A stretch of DNA of 64,000 bases, taken from contig NW_022985567.1 in NCBI RefSeq assembly GCF_010093815.1, positions 211,367 through 275,366 of the forward strand, read 5' to 3'. Under the pieces are notes generated by a model. The model made no database searches. It saw nothing but the letters and a program-made list of their open reading frames with translations, and was not told the DNA's origin. Below, one piece after another: positions 25,019 to 36,976 of the stretch (its first letter is position 1; every line of letters starts with the position of its first letter). Source of the stretch: Pseudovirgaria hyperparasitica. Taxonomy: Eukaryota > Ascomycota > Dothideomycetes > Acrospermales > Acrospermaceae. The position numbers were made by a program, and so were the translations under genes.

Positions 25019-26630
25019 CTACATCCACAAACACAATTTTCCACTAGCAGTACCTGCAGCAACCCAGTCCCTCTCCGGATGAAACTGGGCCACCGCTGGT
25101 ACCGCCGTTATCAGCTCCGGGTCCCCTAATTGCGCCAACTGCTGCCCGCTCGCCGTATACACATCTACAAAGCGGTTCATGTTCCCAATCACAAATCGCT
25201 GCACGCCATCCACCGGGCTGCGCTGCCACTGCGGCCGCAAGATCGTTACCCATCGTCCAGTCTGGTTGTTGTGCGGGACGACCGTCACAGGCGCCATTTT
25301 GGCTTCTGAGAGGGCTAAACCTGCCGCGCCCGAACCTGCTGTCGCGAAATCGTATATCTTGACTGTATCGTCGTAGGAGGACGTGGCGAGGTGGCCGGAT
25401 GGCGCGAACGCGGCGTGAGAGACGGACAGACGCGACTCGTGCTCGCCGAGAAGGGCGGGCAGTGCGTTCTCGCCTTTGCCTGCGATCTTGCGCAGGTCCC
25501 AGAGTTTGAGCGTTCGGTCTAGAGAGGCTGTGGCTACGACGTGTGGCGATGTTGGGTGCAGTGAAAAGCCGCCTATTTTCTTTTCGCAGAGCTGGTATAG
25601 AGGTGAGGACGCGGTTTCGGTGGACGGCGTACGGGTGTCGTGGTGTCCGAAGGAGCCATCGAGGGTGGTGAAGTAGACAGTGTGCGGGTCGGAGGGATGG
25701 ACTTCGATGCCGGATAAAGGGGCGTCGTGGGAGGGATCGGGAGGGGCGTAGATTTCGACAGCGACGCCTTTATTGAGGTCCATGCGACGGATTGTGGAGT
25801 CGTATGAGGAAGAATAGATGTGGTGGGCGGAGGAAGGGGAGCATTGCAGGGCCGAGATTGTACGGGTATGGATCTTGAGAGTCGTAATGGCAGGAGAGCG
25901 ATCGTCCTCATCGTCGGAGTCTTCCTCCTTTTTGACAGCTGGAGCCTGTGGTGAGCAATCGCATATGCCCAGATTGCCCATCTTATCGCCAGCGAGAACG
26001 AGAGGTTTGTCGGTTGTGGGATGAAAGCTCATTGCGTAGATGCGCTCAGGGGTGATTTTGATCTCTTTGATATTCGTTAGCACGCGTCTCTTGTAGGACA
26101 TCTTGATTCATCATAACTATACCATTTGGTGTAAAGTCTTCCCACAGTTCAAGACTGCTCATCTTCTCCCTCAATGCCTGCAACTCTTTGTCACTTGTTT
26201 CCTTCTTGGCATCGAAAGTCCTCTCATAGGGCCTTGACGCTCTGATATCCGCAATCGCAGTCCAATCATTCCCGGCAACCAGCGCATCTCCAAGATTGAT
26301 ATCGCCACTAACGCGCTGTCTCTTTGCTCTTTCGGCCTCTCGGAGGGCCTCGTGCTCGTCCTCGGCTTTCCGTTTAGCTACTTCGCTGTCTGCGACAATG
26401 CCCCTCAAGCGCGATGATGTTCGCCGTGGGCCTATGTCTTCTTCCTTTATCTTCTTGGGGGCTGGCTTCTTCTTCTTTGCCGCACCGTTCGACGCGGCTT
26501 TCCTCGCCGAAGGCGCGATTCCTGCAGAGGCGGCATCAAGGGCAAGATCCCTTAGGAGAGCCTGATTCTTCGCAATCTTCTCTTGTCGAGCTCTTTCATA
26601 CTCGCTAGTTGCAGCAGATGTCCGCGCCAT
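25019..26630 (-). CDS. CMR1: DNA damage-binding WD-repeat protein Cmr1 (WDR76 homologue)
   Basis: Exon 1 26630-26123 and exon 2 26064-25019 encode 517 residues. The N-terminal 170 residues are Lys/Arg-rich with coiled character and contain [13 protein letters not shown], the family's basic patch. The 58 nt intron (donor GTATAG, branch GCTAAC, acceptor CAAAG) joins ...[10 protein letters not shown] to [12 protein letters not shown], the exact junction expected for this family. An uncorrected frame would wrongly start at the internal ATG at 26101. The rest is a seven-bladed WD40 propeller with clear blades such as [13 protein letters not shown] and [14 protein letters not shown]. Family knowledge: Cmr1 binds UV-damaged DNA in vitro, associates with histones and enters intranuclear quality-control foci after replication stress. 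It shares a 188 bp divergent promoter with the Mtf2-like gene. Confidence 0.92.
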
Positions 26631-26818
26631 TTGTGTTGCCTCGCAAGAATACTCAATTGTGTGACGCGCAGCAACTATAGGTAATGCGGTCATTGAACTT
26701 GACGCGTCGGAGGATACCCGCAATCACCTGACTTGGCGTTTTGCCAAGATTTCCCAATTAGACATCTAGGTATTCTTTCGGACTTCGTGCCGTGATTCCT
26801 CACTTCTCTGCAGTCACA

Positions 26819-28246
26819 ATGTCGTTACCGTCGTGCAGTAGGCGATTTGCCTACAAGATCACGGCCGATATATTACCTAGTCCTAGGACGTCATCCGGTC
26901 TCTCTTTCTTATACAACACTCCTACTATCCTAAGCCAAACAGTCTCGCGCCGCCGCAATTTACACACATACTCCCCGTCAGACTCAGTACCGTTCGATGA
27001 CGCCCAAGTCCCAGTCGCGAGAAAGCCTCGCAATCTCAACGACATCATCAGCGGCAAGAGAGGGACCAGCGTGACTGAAGCGGAGAGGAAGGTCTTCGAA
27101 CAGATCTTTTACGATGCAGAACAGCAGAAAGACGAAACGTCATCTGTCGACCAGCTAGTGTCGAACGAGGAGGACCTCGACGACGAAGACATTCTCCAAA
27201 TCGAAGAAGAAGAAGAAGATCCCATGGACATCGGCCGGCCCCGTAGGGGCAAGAAGGCGTTCAGCAACGACACAGACGACTTCCTCAAAGCCATCGCCGG
27301 CATCGAGAAGAATCGCAAGAAAACCCTCGGGCCCTCCTATCTCTGGCCCCAAGAAACCCAAAAGACAATGCAGCACGCCGAGAAGCAGATGAAGGCAAAG
27401 ATCGCCCGCAAGGCACCCAAGTTCCTCACGCATACCAACCTTCTGAAGCAGCGACAGCAAACCGAGCGCATCCGCGTGAGCAACCTCGTCAGGCGAGCCC
27501 GAACCGATTTCGAACTCTGGAACATCCTCGAGACCGAGGTTTTCGCCCCTGTCCGCGCCTTGCGACTCGACGACGACGACGCCGCCGCCGTCGCCGCCGC
27601 TGCTTCTGCTTCTACTGCCTCTATCCCCGACGACACAAGCACAGACGCCATCCCGAAAACAGTCGCAACACTCGCCGATCTAGCACAATCCCGCAGCAGA
27701 GCATCGTACACCAACGCGCCGCATCTCGCCATCATCGGCCCAACCTACCCATCCGTCATGGTCCTCGCGCTGCGCGTACTACGACACCGCTTCCCCTCCT
27801 CGACCCTCCCGCTCAGCGTCCTGCCAGCCATGCGCTCGCTCGGCCGCAGCAGCTTCGTCCTCGGAGCCAGCACGTCGCTCTACCACCAGCTCATCATCCA
27901 CTACTGGCTCAAGTACTCGGACTTATCGGGTATCAACGCGCTGCTCGAAGAAATGGCGAATGGCGTTGTGGAATTCAATCACACGACGCTCGACCTGCTC
28001 CAGCACATTACGCGCGAGGTGTTCCGGGCGCGGGACGGGCAGTTGGGTCCTGTTATGAAGGCGCTGTGGGGCATGGATATGTTTACGGATGCGTTGGGCG
28101 AGATGTGGCGGTGGAGGGAGCGGATCACGAAGGAGTTGCCGGATGAGAAGCCGGTTCAGAATTGGGATTCGGGTGAGGGGTCGGTGATTAGGCCGGTTTA
28201 TAGGACTTTTACGAGGAAGGTCTTTACGGCGCCTAGCACGTTTTGA
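26819..28246 (+). CDS. Mtf2-like mitochondrial expression factor
   Basis: Single exon, 475 residues. The first 60 residues are basic and hydroxylated, a likely mitochondrial presequence. A Glu/Asp tract (about 115-140) comes from a (GAA)n stretch. The C-terminal half (about 280-475) matches the fungal Mtf2-like C-terminal domain, with LPAMRSLGRSSFVLGAS, LLEEMANGVVEFNHTT and a pattern of short helices similar to pentatricopeptide proteins. Yeast Mtf2/Nam1 couples mitochondrial transcription to RNA processing and translation; the same role here is inference. An Ala-rich run near 265-270 follows a GCC repeat. The start at 26819 is the first ATG in frame. Confidence 0.75.
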   Translation: MSLPSCSRRFAYKITADILPSPRTSSGLSFLYNTPTILSQTVSRRRNLHTYSPSDSVPFDDAQVPVARKPRNLNDIISGKRGTSVTEAERKVFEQIFYDAEQQKDETSSVDQLVSNEEDLDDEDILQIEEEEEDPMDIGRPRRGKKAFSNDTDDFLKAIAGIEKNRKKTLGPSYLWPQETQKTMQHAEKQMKAKIARKAPKFLTHTNLLKQRQQTERIRVSNLVRRARTDFELWNILETEVFAPVRALRLDDDDAAAVAAAASASTASIPDDTSTDAIPKTVATLADLAQSRSRASYTNAPHLAIIGPTYPSVMVLALRVLRHRFPSSTLPLSVLPAMRSLGRSSFVLGASTSLYHQLIIHYWLKYSDLSGINALLEEMANGVVEFNHTTLDLLQHITREVFRARDGQLGPVMKALWGMDMFTDALGEMWRWRERITKELPDEKPVQNWDSGEGSVIRPVYRTFTRKVFTAPSTF

Positions 28247-28409
28247 AGCTTTGAGAGGGATGTATCGCTGTAGATGGGATTATGGAAGCTAAATATATGT
28301 TGCTCACTCCGCGTGCAGACAAGTATGCAGACATGGCTGTGTCGCTGCACACTTCGCACAATCCATGTCTCATAAAACCACCCGCCCTGAACGTCGGCAC
28401 ATCACCCTC

Positions 28410-30632
28410 CTACACCATCCCACTCCCAAGCTTCTTCGGGCCCCTAGCAATCTTCGGCGGTCCTTCAGGCTTCACCGTGACCTTCGATTTCCCGCTTGAG
28501 GGGGCCTTAACTGCAACACTAGGTACGACCTTCGTTGATACCGTATTTGGCTTCACAACATCACTGTGCCCTTGCTCTACTGCTGCTTGTTTAATCTTCA
28601 CCCCGCCTTTCGTCTCGATATACCCCGTCTTCATGTTGCTCCCTTGTGCTATGCTAGCTTTGCCTTGGCCGCCAGACGTCTTGATCCGGACTCCGCCTTT
28701 AGTTTGGAGGTAGCTTTCTGGTATTGTGGGTGTAGTAGGCTTTGCAGATGGCTGGATCTGTACGCGAATGCCATTGATGATCGCGTATTGTGGTGAGTCT
28801 GGGTTTGCCGATGTTTGTTTTGTGGGTGGGAAGGGGACGGGGACAGAAGTCTCAGGAATATGAGTTCGTCCTGGTGTCGGAGCAGCAGATTTTCCTGGTG
28901 TTCTCGACGGCGCGGTTCTCGCAACTGACCCGAGAGCTGTTGATGATGCCGGCACTCTCTGCGAGGTTGCAGGCCTAGAAGGGTCCTTCGCCGCGGTACC
29001 CGTCCTACTCTGATTCCTCTGAAGTCCTGTCCTGACCCCGCTCATCGCAGCAGCTCTTGCCGCCTTTGTATCCGGCAGCTCCCTGACAAATTTCCCAACT
29101 CTCCTCCTCTGCTCCGCCTCGAGCCCGACCTCCTTTGGTAGACTATCCTTGAACAATTTCAGATACTTCAGTTTCTTCTTCTTGTCCTCTTCCGTGTTAC
29201 CTTTCATCTGTACCTCCGGCGGACTCAGGGGTGTTGACATGCCCGGTACGCCGTGCTCGAGCATCTTTTCGAGATCAGCGGCGTTGGTGGGTAGTGAGAC
29301 TTGACCCATCAGCGGGCCGAGGGCTTGCGTGAAGTAGGACATTCCGTTTGTGAACGGAAGATCGGACGGTGATGCGCCGTATGCCAGAAAGAGTGCCATG
29401 GCCAGCGCGGTGATGGGTGCGAAGATGCGTATGAATTCCTCTGGACGGCCGCTCTTGATCTCTGTCTCGATGGACACGGCTGGGCGTGCAACGCTCCGAA
29501 TGCTACTCTCACTCTTCGAGTCCGCTCCTTGTGCAAGTTGGTCTTTCCAGTAGCTCGTGGCTGGAAAGCGAGTGTGCTTGGCAAAGTACGCGAGCATGTA
29601 GTCCTTCTCGCGCCATCTGTTCCTGAGCCAAGCGTCAAAAGCTTTGGGCCCATCGAGAGGTATATCGGCGATGCGGAAGCGGCGCCAGTGCATATTCACG
29701 CTCTTGGGTGGGCGGCCTTCGAAGAAAGAACTGCGTAGTGTGAAGACGTCCTGGCCATATGCGCCGGCAGGGACGCCTTCGTAGGCGATCGTGCAGTCAT
29801 ACAACCAGTCTGTGGATTCTCGTAATTCCTTTAGGCAGAAACGTAGGCCGGTGCTGCGAGGGAGTAGCTGGTGCTTCATGTCCTGAAGGTTGTTCTTCTT
29901 CGCCCAAGCTGTGCTCTTTTCGCGTGTGCCCGCGCTCAGGTTTGTACCTTCAGGGAAGATGATGAGCCACATCGGGTCAGAAGGCTGTTTGAGATGGGAC
30001 AAGGATTCGCGAAAGCGCGGCTGGTCCTCTTCCCATTTTCTACTCAGGAAAATGAAGTTGTAGAACTGGCAGCCCCAGCCTAGTATCGGGATCTTTTTCA
30101 AGGACTCCTTGAGGATGATATAAATCCGGCCATGCATCTTGTTGGTATATGCAATCCACCAGAGGTATAACCAGTCCGTGTATAGCTGATGATTGGCCAT
30201 AATTACGGTACGGTCAGAGAAGTTGCATCGCAGGCTACCATCTGAAAGTTTTATAAGTTGGCCTTTCATGCTCTCGTCGCCCGAGACGCGTACTTTCGTT
30301 GGAGCCCACCATTGTGTCAAAGATGTGATGAGTACTGCAAACGACTCTTTGGTATAGGCCATGTATGCATCATAGAATGCTGAGTCAATAAATTTAAGAG
30401 GGGCTCCAAGAAATTGAGAGGCAGTGATTCTGGTCACCAAATCAGATTTACCTCGGTGCAACATGACATTTACTTACGCCAGTACTCCAGATATGAACGT
30501 TGATCCGAGCGTAAAAGCTCTCTCTGCCTGACCAAATTCGCCATGGCGAGGCGGCCCAGACGGATGTCGGCCAAGTTTGGTAGGGCCCAGATTCAATCCA
30601 ACGCCAAAGTCTTTTTTTGGTTTCATTGCCAT
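28410..30632 (-). CDS. Membrane lysophospholipid acyltransferase (LPLAT/AGPAT family, Cst26-like)
   Basis: Exon 1 30632-30478, a 48 nt intron, then exon 2 30429-28410: 724 residues. The first exon gives MAMKPKKDFGVGLNLGPTKL... and an N-terminal hydrophobic segment (AERAFTLGSTFISGVLA). The acyltransferase domain (about 60-300) carries the NHQLYTDWLYLWW version of the HX4D motif (Asn in place of the usual first residue) and FPEGTN. A hydrophobic segment lies at about 395-415. Family members acylate lysophosphatidylinositol or lysophosphatidic acid at the ER. Odd point: the last 250 residues are a long Pro/Ser/Thr/Lys-rich tail, ending with three related units around NGIRVQIQ, TKGGVRIK and TKGGVKIK. 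The upstream exon is required, as the long frame alone lacks the N-terminal helix. Confidence 0.85.
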
Positions 30633-31159
30633 ACCAAGACGATGCACATATTCTACGACTACCCTTCTGTCTTCGACATGACGGCTAAGCTATCATCATG
30701 ATGGAGAACTTGTCGCAATTCCTGCTCCTTGGAAGTGACCTGGTTCCTGATCCCTGACCCCAAGCAACTGTGGCGGCGTTGTGACGTCGTTTGTAATACC
30801 AGGATGCCTGCATGCCATTACCAAGATTGCAGCATCTCCTCCTTTCGCAAACGAAATGCACACATTGCTGCTGCATCGATAAAAGTCGCAGAATCGCAAA
30901 CGCTCCCGGAAAGTCTGGTCGATACCTTTGCTCGGTAAGTTGACTCTTACTATTTAGCGCGAAGATTTCTTTGTATGGTCTTCAAGCAGCCGTGTACCAG
31001 GGACATTTACTGCTTTCAGTATTATGTTGTGCTCAGGTGGCCGTACACTGGATAAGACTCCGAATATACTAGGGATTCAGGCTTTGCGCAGTCTGTCTTG
31101 CCGAACAATCAAGCTGACACACCAGTAGAAGACATCGGATCATTAAAACACCAAACCAG
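30633..31159. promoter_or_regulatory. Divergent intergenic region
   Basis: Between the acyltransferase (-) and the small coiled-coil protein (+). Short frames here overlap on both strands and lack motifs. Confidence 0.45.
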
Positions 31160-31692
31160 ATGCCTACCTCATCGGTTTCGAAGACAAGCCAGGCGGCCAA
31201 ACGCACACCGAAGACTCCTCAGGTCAATGGAGCTGTCAACGGGCATATCCCTTCGCCGTACGAGATCATGGCCGGAAGGATTGCGAATCGTGTGGCAGAG
31301 ATGGCAGAAAACATGACCTTCGTCGAACGTGAGAGGTAAGAAGTCCACGTCTATGTGGTGATATCTCCTGCTAACCCGGTCGAGATAGACCACAGCAGCA
31401 GCCTACTCCGTCATCGCCTGTGCCACAGCAAAAGAAGCCGCCACGCAAACTGGAGATGAGGCTCCAGAAGTACGCACAAGCACAGTCTGACGTCACCTTT
31501 TCAGCGCCATTCTTGGACAACACACTGTCAAAGATGCTCGATTTACAAAACCGCATGCTGAGAGTTGGCAAAGATATCGGTGCGGATGAAAACGTTAGTG
31601 AGGAGATTAAACAAGAACAGTTCAAGCAATCTGCTGAGCTCAGCCGGATCATTGCGTTGATATGTGCAGAGAAAGCTAGACAGGGAGCCTAG
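31160..31692 (+). CDS. Small conserved-looking hypothetical protein, helical C-terminus
   Basis: Exon 1 31160-31335 and exon 2 31389-31692, separated by a 53 nt intron (GTAAGA, branch GCTAAC, acceptor ATAG), give 159 residues. The N-terminus is Ser/Thr/Lys/Pro-rich, then YEIMAGRIANRVAEMAENM begins a helix. After a Pro/Gln-rich hinge, residues about 75-159 are strongly helical, with heptad-like leucines (LEMRLQKYAQAQSDVTF, LDNTLSKMLDLQNRMLRV) and end EKARQGA. No transmembrane or catalytic motif is visible. The size and C-terminal coil suggest a subunit of a complex. I do not recognise the family and give no function. Confidence 0.7.
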
Positions 31693-33210
31693 AGAGGACG
31701 TGATTTATAGGTGCTCGTCTCATGGCGGCTGTCTGGACAACATGATTGTTTCGTAATCCTACTGATTTGAGGATGAATGGTGCTCTTTGGACGGTGTTTA
31801 GCATGGAAAGCTGCACGATATCTGGATAATTGGCGATCAAAGACTTGTACTGTATGCTCTAATTAGTCTCTTTATCAAAACATGGAGGTATTCTTGAGCA
31901 ACGTCACAAGGGAAGCGTCCCAAGCTCAGCGAATTCTTGATTTGCGCCTGGTACAGCGACCAAGACGTCGTGTTTCATCTAATGATCGCTTAGACATGGA
32001 GTATAGAGCAATCCATAGAGCAGTTATGCACTTTTCAGCGCAGGATATATGCCTGCCCTTGACCCCTAGAAGGCTCAGATCGTCCGGAAACGAGCCCGAA
32101 GGGTTGACTGGGGGACTTTTTAGATCAGGAACAAGCCGAGCAGAAGTTGGCAGGAGGCGCCGGAAAGGATGACGGCTGTAGCAATGATCGACAAGCGTTT
32201 TGTGATGATGATGATGATGATGACTGTTGCGATGATGGTTGGTATTGGTTGGCATTGGTTGGCATTTTGTTGCAGGTGAAAGCTACCAATGAAGACGCTG
32301 GGAGGACTCCTCGGTTAGGATGGCAGGCGATCAATCACTTTCTACCTGCTGTTTTCTGTCAGGTAGAAAGCATCAATCGTTGTATGATGGCCTGTGGTTT
32401 ATTACCATCACCATCAAAGAAACGTCGAAAGGCCGTGGGTATAAGCTCTAGGAGCGAATGAGCGTTGTCGTTGTTGACAAGGCTGAAGAATAGGCACGCA
32501 GGTGTGTTTCCAAGGCTTCCCGAGGTCCAGGACGACAAATACAGTGGCTAGCACTGAATAGTACGCACGACCCCGCAAACCAGCAAACGCTCCAAGCCAT
32601 ATCCGATGCAGAGTGGTGTGTTTTGGCGTGCTGATGACGTTTGCGTGCGTATCCCGTATCCCGTATCGCCGTCCTAGCAAGCATTGTCAGCCCTGATAAT
32701 TACTGTAAAGGTTTAATAGGTTTGGCCAAGGTCAAAAGTAATTAATTACTATGAGTAGCCAGCAACACTTTCTAGTTGTTCTCAAGAATTCTGCTCTCCC
32801 GATACTACCACCAAATCCTCACAAGATCACAAGATTTATTTATTGCTCAGGTGAAACATGCATCGGTAGCGGGCCCACACGCGCTGCACCCTGACCCTGA
32901 GTTCTGACTGACTGAACCCGTTTTTTGGCTGCGCTGCGCCCCGTTTCTATCGATTCGTATCCGCTCAACTCGCTGCTTTTGGGCACTGACTGGCCGCGAC
33001 AAGCAATTCCAATAGCGCTGCCCTTACTCATTTCTTGCCACCATCACAACAACTTCTTCAGCATCAACAACTCTTCCCACCGCCTTTTCATCCTCCATAT
33101 ACATCTTCCAAGCACGCCGCTGGACTTTTCTCCTGTTGGCTCTTTCGTTCGTTCTGTCTTGTTTGCTTCCAGGTCTCTCGTTTGCTTGTTCTACCACTAG
33201 CTGTCCATCC
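31693..33210. other. 1.5 kb intergenic region with a (GAT)n tract
   Basis: No supported gene. It contains a short trinucleotide repeat at 32203-32223, several TTAATTA tracts near 32.7 kb, and the pyrimidine-rich leader of the kelch gene at 33.0-33.2 kb. Confidence 0.5.
32203..32223. repeat. (GAT)7 microsatellite
   Basis: Seven GAT units in a row, visible directly. Confidence 0.9.
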
Positions 33211-35664
33211 ATGGCGACCCTTCCCGCAGACCCACCCACGCCGCGTCTTTCAGTCTTTCGCGAGGTTGGACTGGACGACGAAGACGACACGACCCTCTTC
33301 ACATCTCTGCCACTACAGCGACCGCAGCTTAGAGTTCGCTTTCGAAGTCACAACTCCATAATAAATCCCAATGGTGAGGACAACGCAGACGACTCCGACG
33401 ATTGGGAGAGTATTGACCATGTTGAAGGGGATGACTTTGACTGTCAGTCCGACGAAGATGTGGACGTAATCACAGTACAGTCAAGAGCGTCGCTACCGTA
33501 TCGCTTGACACTCCTTGCCTTATTCGTCGCTATTGCCTTACCCATCGTCCAGAGTGCACCATATCTGGTCTCTGCAAGAGATTCACTGTGGAGGCCTTGG
33601 ACAACGGTAAACCCCAGCAATAATTTGCAGAGAAGAGAAGATAGCCCGACGAATATTTGTAAGAGATGGAGCCATCAGAGTGCCGTGGTGAATGGCACCT
33701 TGTACATGTATGGTGGGCGGGCAATGAGTGACAAGTCACAGACATCTGACCAGTGGAGTACGTCACACGAGCACCGGATCTCTCGACGTCACTAACACAG
33801 CCAACAGATAACTACTTCCTCTCTCTCGATCTGACAAAGACTTGGCAAATCAGTGATCCTGCCCTCACTGGCTATCCTCAACCTTCCGGTCCTCCTCCTG
33901 TCTCGAATGGCTTCCTATGGAACTCTCACGATTCACTCTACCTATATGGCGGAGAGTTTTCTGATACGCCCATAACATCGCCCGTTCCATTCTCCACGTG
34001 GGAGTACGATATCAAGGCTGGAAACTGGGTGGAGCATGAGGATCCAAAAACATCCGCTGGAAAAAATGCCGAACCCGAAGGCCAATCAGTACAGCGTGCC
34101 GCCGAAGGAGCAGGAGCCGGCGTAGCGGCATTGGGTAGGGGATGGTACTTTGGAGGTCATCTGGACTTCCTGACGACATACGAATGGAGCAACCAGGTTG
34201 CCAGGGTCTACATCAAATCTTTGGTCGAATTCACGTTCCCAGGATACTCCAACAGTGCCGTTGACACTATTTCTAGTAGCCCGGCTGGAGACGATGGTGT
34301 CTGGCGTAACATCACACAGGGCGGCGTACAAGAGACCGGCGGGTTTCCCGAACGAGCGGATGGTCTTCTTGTCTACGTGCCTGGCTTTGGAGCTGAAGGT
34401 ATACTTTTGGGTCTTGCAGGGGGGGACAACCAGAGCTTCGTAAGTCGACTCGACTACTCCTTCCTCAATCCGACGACATACTAATCATCCCAAGACTCAA
34501 ATGAATGTTATCGATGTGTACGATATAGCCAATTCGACCTGGTACAAGCAGTCAACCGCTGGAACGACACCTGGAATACGGGTCAACCCTTGTGCTGTCG
34601 TTGCAGCTGCTCCTGACGGATCATCATACAACATGTACATGTACGGTGGTCAGGACTTGAAAGCTAACAATAGTCAACAAAACCAGTACGATGACATGTG
34701 GATCCTGTCTATGCCTTCCTTCACCTGGTTTGAAGTCAAGACGGACTCCCAAGTTCCCCCGGGCCGCTCAGGACACACCTGCAACGTCTGGGACGGTCAA
34801 CTTGTTCTCGTTGGCGGCTACGTCGGCCAAGATCTTCTTTGCGATTACCCCGGAATATATGTTTTTAATCTCACCAGCTTAAACTGGAATAATCAGTTCA
34901 CAGCCCTTACCGGCTCTGACAACATCAACAACAAAGACGCTGCCGACTTCAACCCCTTTTCCCAACAGTCGAACCAACTCTCCCACAAATCCGACTCCGG
35001 CACTGGCGGTCTCGAAGGCTCATACGGCTACCAAGTCCCCGCGCAAGTGTATTCTGCAATCGGCGGTAATGAGCTTGGCGGTGCCACTATCACCAAGCCC
35101 GTCGCGACCGCAACAGCAGGCCCTTTTGCCACTGGCTCGCCCATCACGTACACTGTCACAAACCCCGATGGTTCCATCGTAACGTCTATCACCGGGGGCG
35201 GCAAGTCCAATAATGGTGGCGGCACGAATGTCGCCGCAATCGTCGCCGGGTACTTTGCCTTCTGTGCCTGGATTTATCGGAAACAGCTTCAGCTATACAA
35301 GACTCACGCCGCAATGATGCAAGCACGCAACGCTAACGAGAAAGACGCCTTTCTACCGTCAGGCACCTCCATGATCGGAGGAGGAGCGGCGCTCGGCACG
35401 GCGCTAAGCAAGAGTAGCTCTGAGCGGGCGCAAGGACTGAGACCGGACAGTATTGCGAATACGGTGGGGAGCCACTCGCGTACTGCGAGTAGTGGAAATG
35501 GAATAGGTGCAGGGACGGCGTATGCGGGCGCAGGTGCGGGAATGGGGAGAGGCAGTATGGATTCGATGGAGGATCTGCTTGCGGACCAGGAGCCGAGCTT
35601 CTGGGGAACGAAGGGGGTGTTGTTGAATCCGAGAAGGAGTCTGAGGGTCATTAATCGGGATTAA
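33211..35664 (+). CDS. Membrane-anchored kelch-repeat protein
   Basis: Three exons (33211-33757, 33808-34439, 34495-35664) encode 782 residues. The first 90 residues are acidic and cytosol-like. A hydrophobic segment at about 95-117 (LTLLALFVAIALPIV) is a signal anchor. The following lumenal or extracellular part is a kelch propeller with repeated YMYGGR, LYLYGGEF, MYMYGGQDL and LVLVGGYVG strands. A Gly/Thr-rich stalk leads to a second short hydrophobic segment (about 637-655) and then RKQLQLYK and a Gly/Ala-rich cytosolic tail of about 110 residues. Fungal proteins of this layout are cell-surface or secretory-pathway proteins of unknown role. The first ATG in the frame is used; upstream in-frame codons lack ATG. 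Confidence 0.83.
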
Positions 35665-35960
35665 TGATGGAAGAGAGAGAGAGAGAGTAATAAGGAAGAG
35701 CGGGTATGTGAATTGTCGTCTGTCGTCTGTCGTCTGACGTTGTAGTTGTGTGCGAATACCCTGAAGATTTGTTTCGGAGGACATGTATAGAGTATATTTC
35801 AAGACCTGGATTCGAGGGTCGACAGGCATGCGCGGGAAACAAGATATGAGTACAGGACATAATGATAATGAATAAGAAGAATTAATACGATCATCCCATA
35901 TATATATCTATATATGACCGTATATTGATGCTGCGATTTTATGCCACAACGCTTAAATGC

Positions 35961-36976
35961 TCAGTCCTCATCAGGATCATACAGATCCAGCCCTCCATCA
36001 TCAAACGTCTCCACCGCCTTCCTCTCCTCCCTCCTCTCGCCCCCATCCTGATGCGCCTGTGCCTGCACCTGCGCCTGAGCCTTCGCATACGCATTCTCCC
36101 GCCGGGCCCTCTCCTCAGCAGCAGTCGCCTCCCGCAGCCGACGCAGGCGCTCCTCCTCCGCGGCCCTCGCCCGATCCGCCACCGCCTGCTCCTCGGCGCT
36201 CAGCACCTGCCACGGATCCAGGCCGCTGTCGAGCATGCGCTGGATCGCAAACAGGTTGCCGCTGCGGATGCGGTCGTTGCTGGGCCAGGGCTCCCAGGGC
36301 GCGGCGGCCATGCTCGCGAGGACGTCGCGCATTTCTTGGGATAGGCCTTTTTGGTTTGTGGGGAGGGTGGGGTCGTGGGTTGGGTCGAGGAGGGTGGTTG
36401 TTTGGGTGGGTTGTTGGTCGTCTTGGGGCAGTGTGGGGGATTGGGTGGTGCCGTTGGGGGGGTCGTCTGTGGTTATGGCTGTTGTTGTTGTTGTGGTGGT
36501 GGTTGTGGGTTCTGGTGCTGCTGCTGCTGCCGCAGCAGCATTGCGGACTGTGGGCGGACGCGTGGTTTTGCTGATGAATTTGGCGTACGAGAGGAGCTCG
36601 TCAAAGGGGACGTCGCGGGAGGTGCTGGGAAAGGTGGTGACGGGTGTAGCGACGAGCTCTCTGCGGGTTTCCGCGATCGTTGCGAGGATGGATTTGAGGG
36701 TGTTGTCGAGCGACTCGGCGGTCTGGCGGAGGGCGAGGATGCGAGTGTGGTTTGCTTGGTGCTGCTCGACTTTGGGACGTCAGTGAGATGAGACTGGGAG
36801 AGAGTATAGTTTATGTGGGGGGACAGACGTCTTTCGAGCTCCTTGTTGAGGCCCTCGTCGGCGTCCATGAGCTTCTTTGCATCCTCGATTAGCGGGTTGT
36901 AGGCGGTGATGGAGTCGATGAGGGTGCTGAGAGAGGATTCGAGGCGCGTGAATTGCGCGTCGAGCGCAGCTTCCAT
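35961..36976 (-). CDS. MED4: Mediator of RNA polymerase II transcription subunit 4
   Basis: Exon 1 36976-36829 and exon 2 36769-35961 encode 318 residues. The N-terminal helical region (MEAALDAQFTRLESSLSTL) continues over a 59 nt intron into LEQHQANHTRILALRQTAES. The Med4 signature VPFDELLSYAKFISKTTRPP is at about 100-120. Then come Ala and Thr runs (a coding trinucleotide repeat) and the conserved tail MAAAPWEPWPSNDRIRSG, followed by a long charged helix rich in Arg, Glu and Ala. Med4 sits in the Mediator middle module and helps tie it to the head. The intron donor is the weak GTCTGT. The gene is convergent with the kelch gene (296 bp gap) and divergent from NCS-1. Confidence 0.9.

Noticed and set aside
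26046-26101. Start of the WD-repeat gene at the internal ATG 26101
   Set aside because: A 58 nt intron with a GCTAAC branch removes it and joins the upstream exon to the conserved [10 protein letters not shown] segment.
36480-36545. CAG/GCA palindrome as a regulatory hairpin
   Set aside because: It is inside MED4 coding sequence and is explained by Ala and Thr codon runs.
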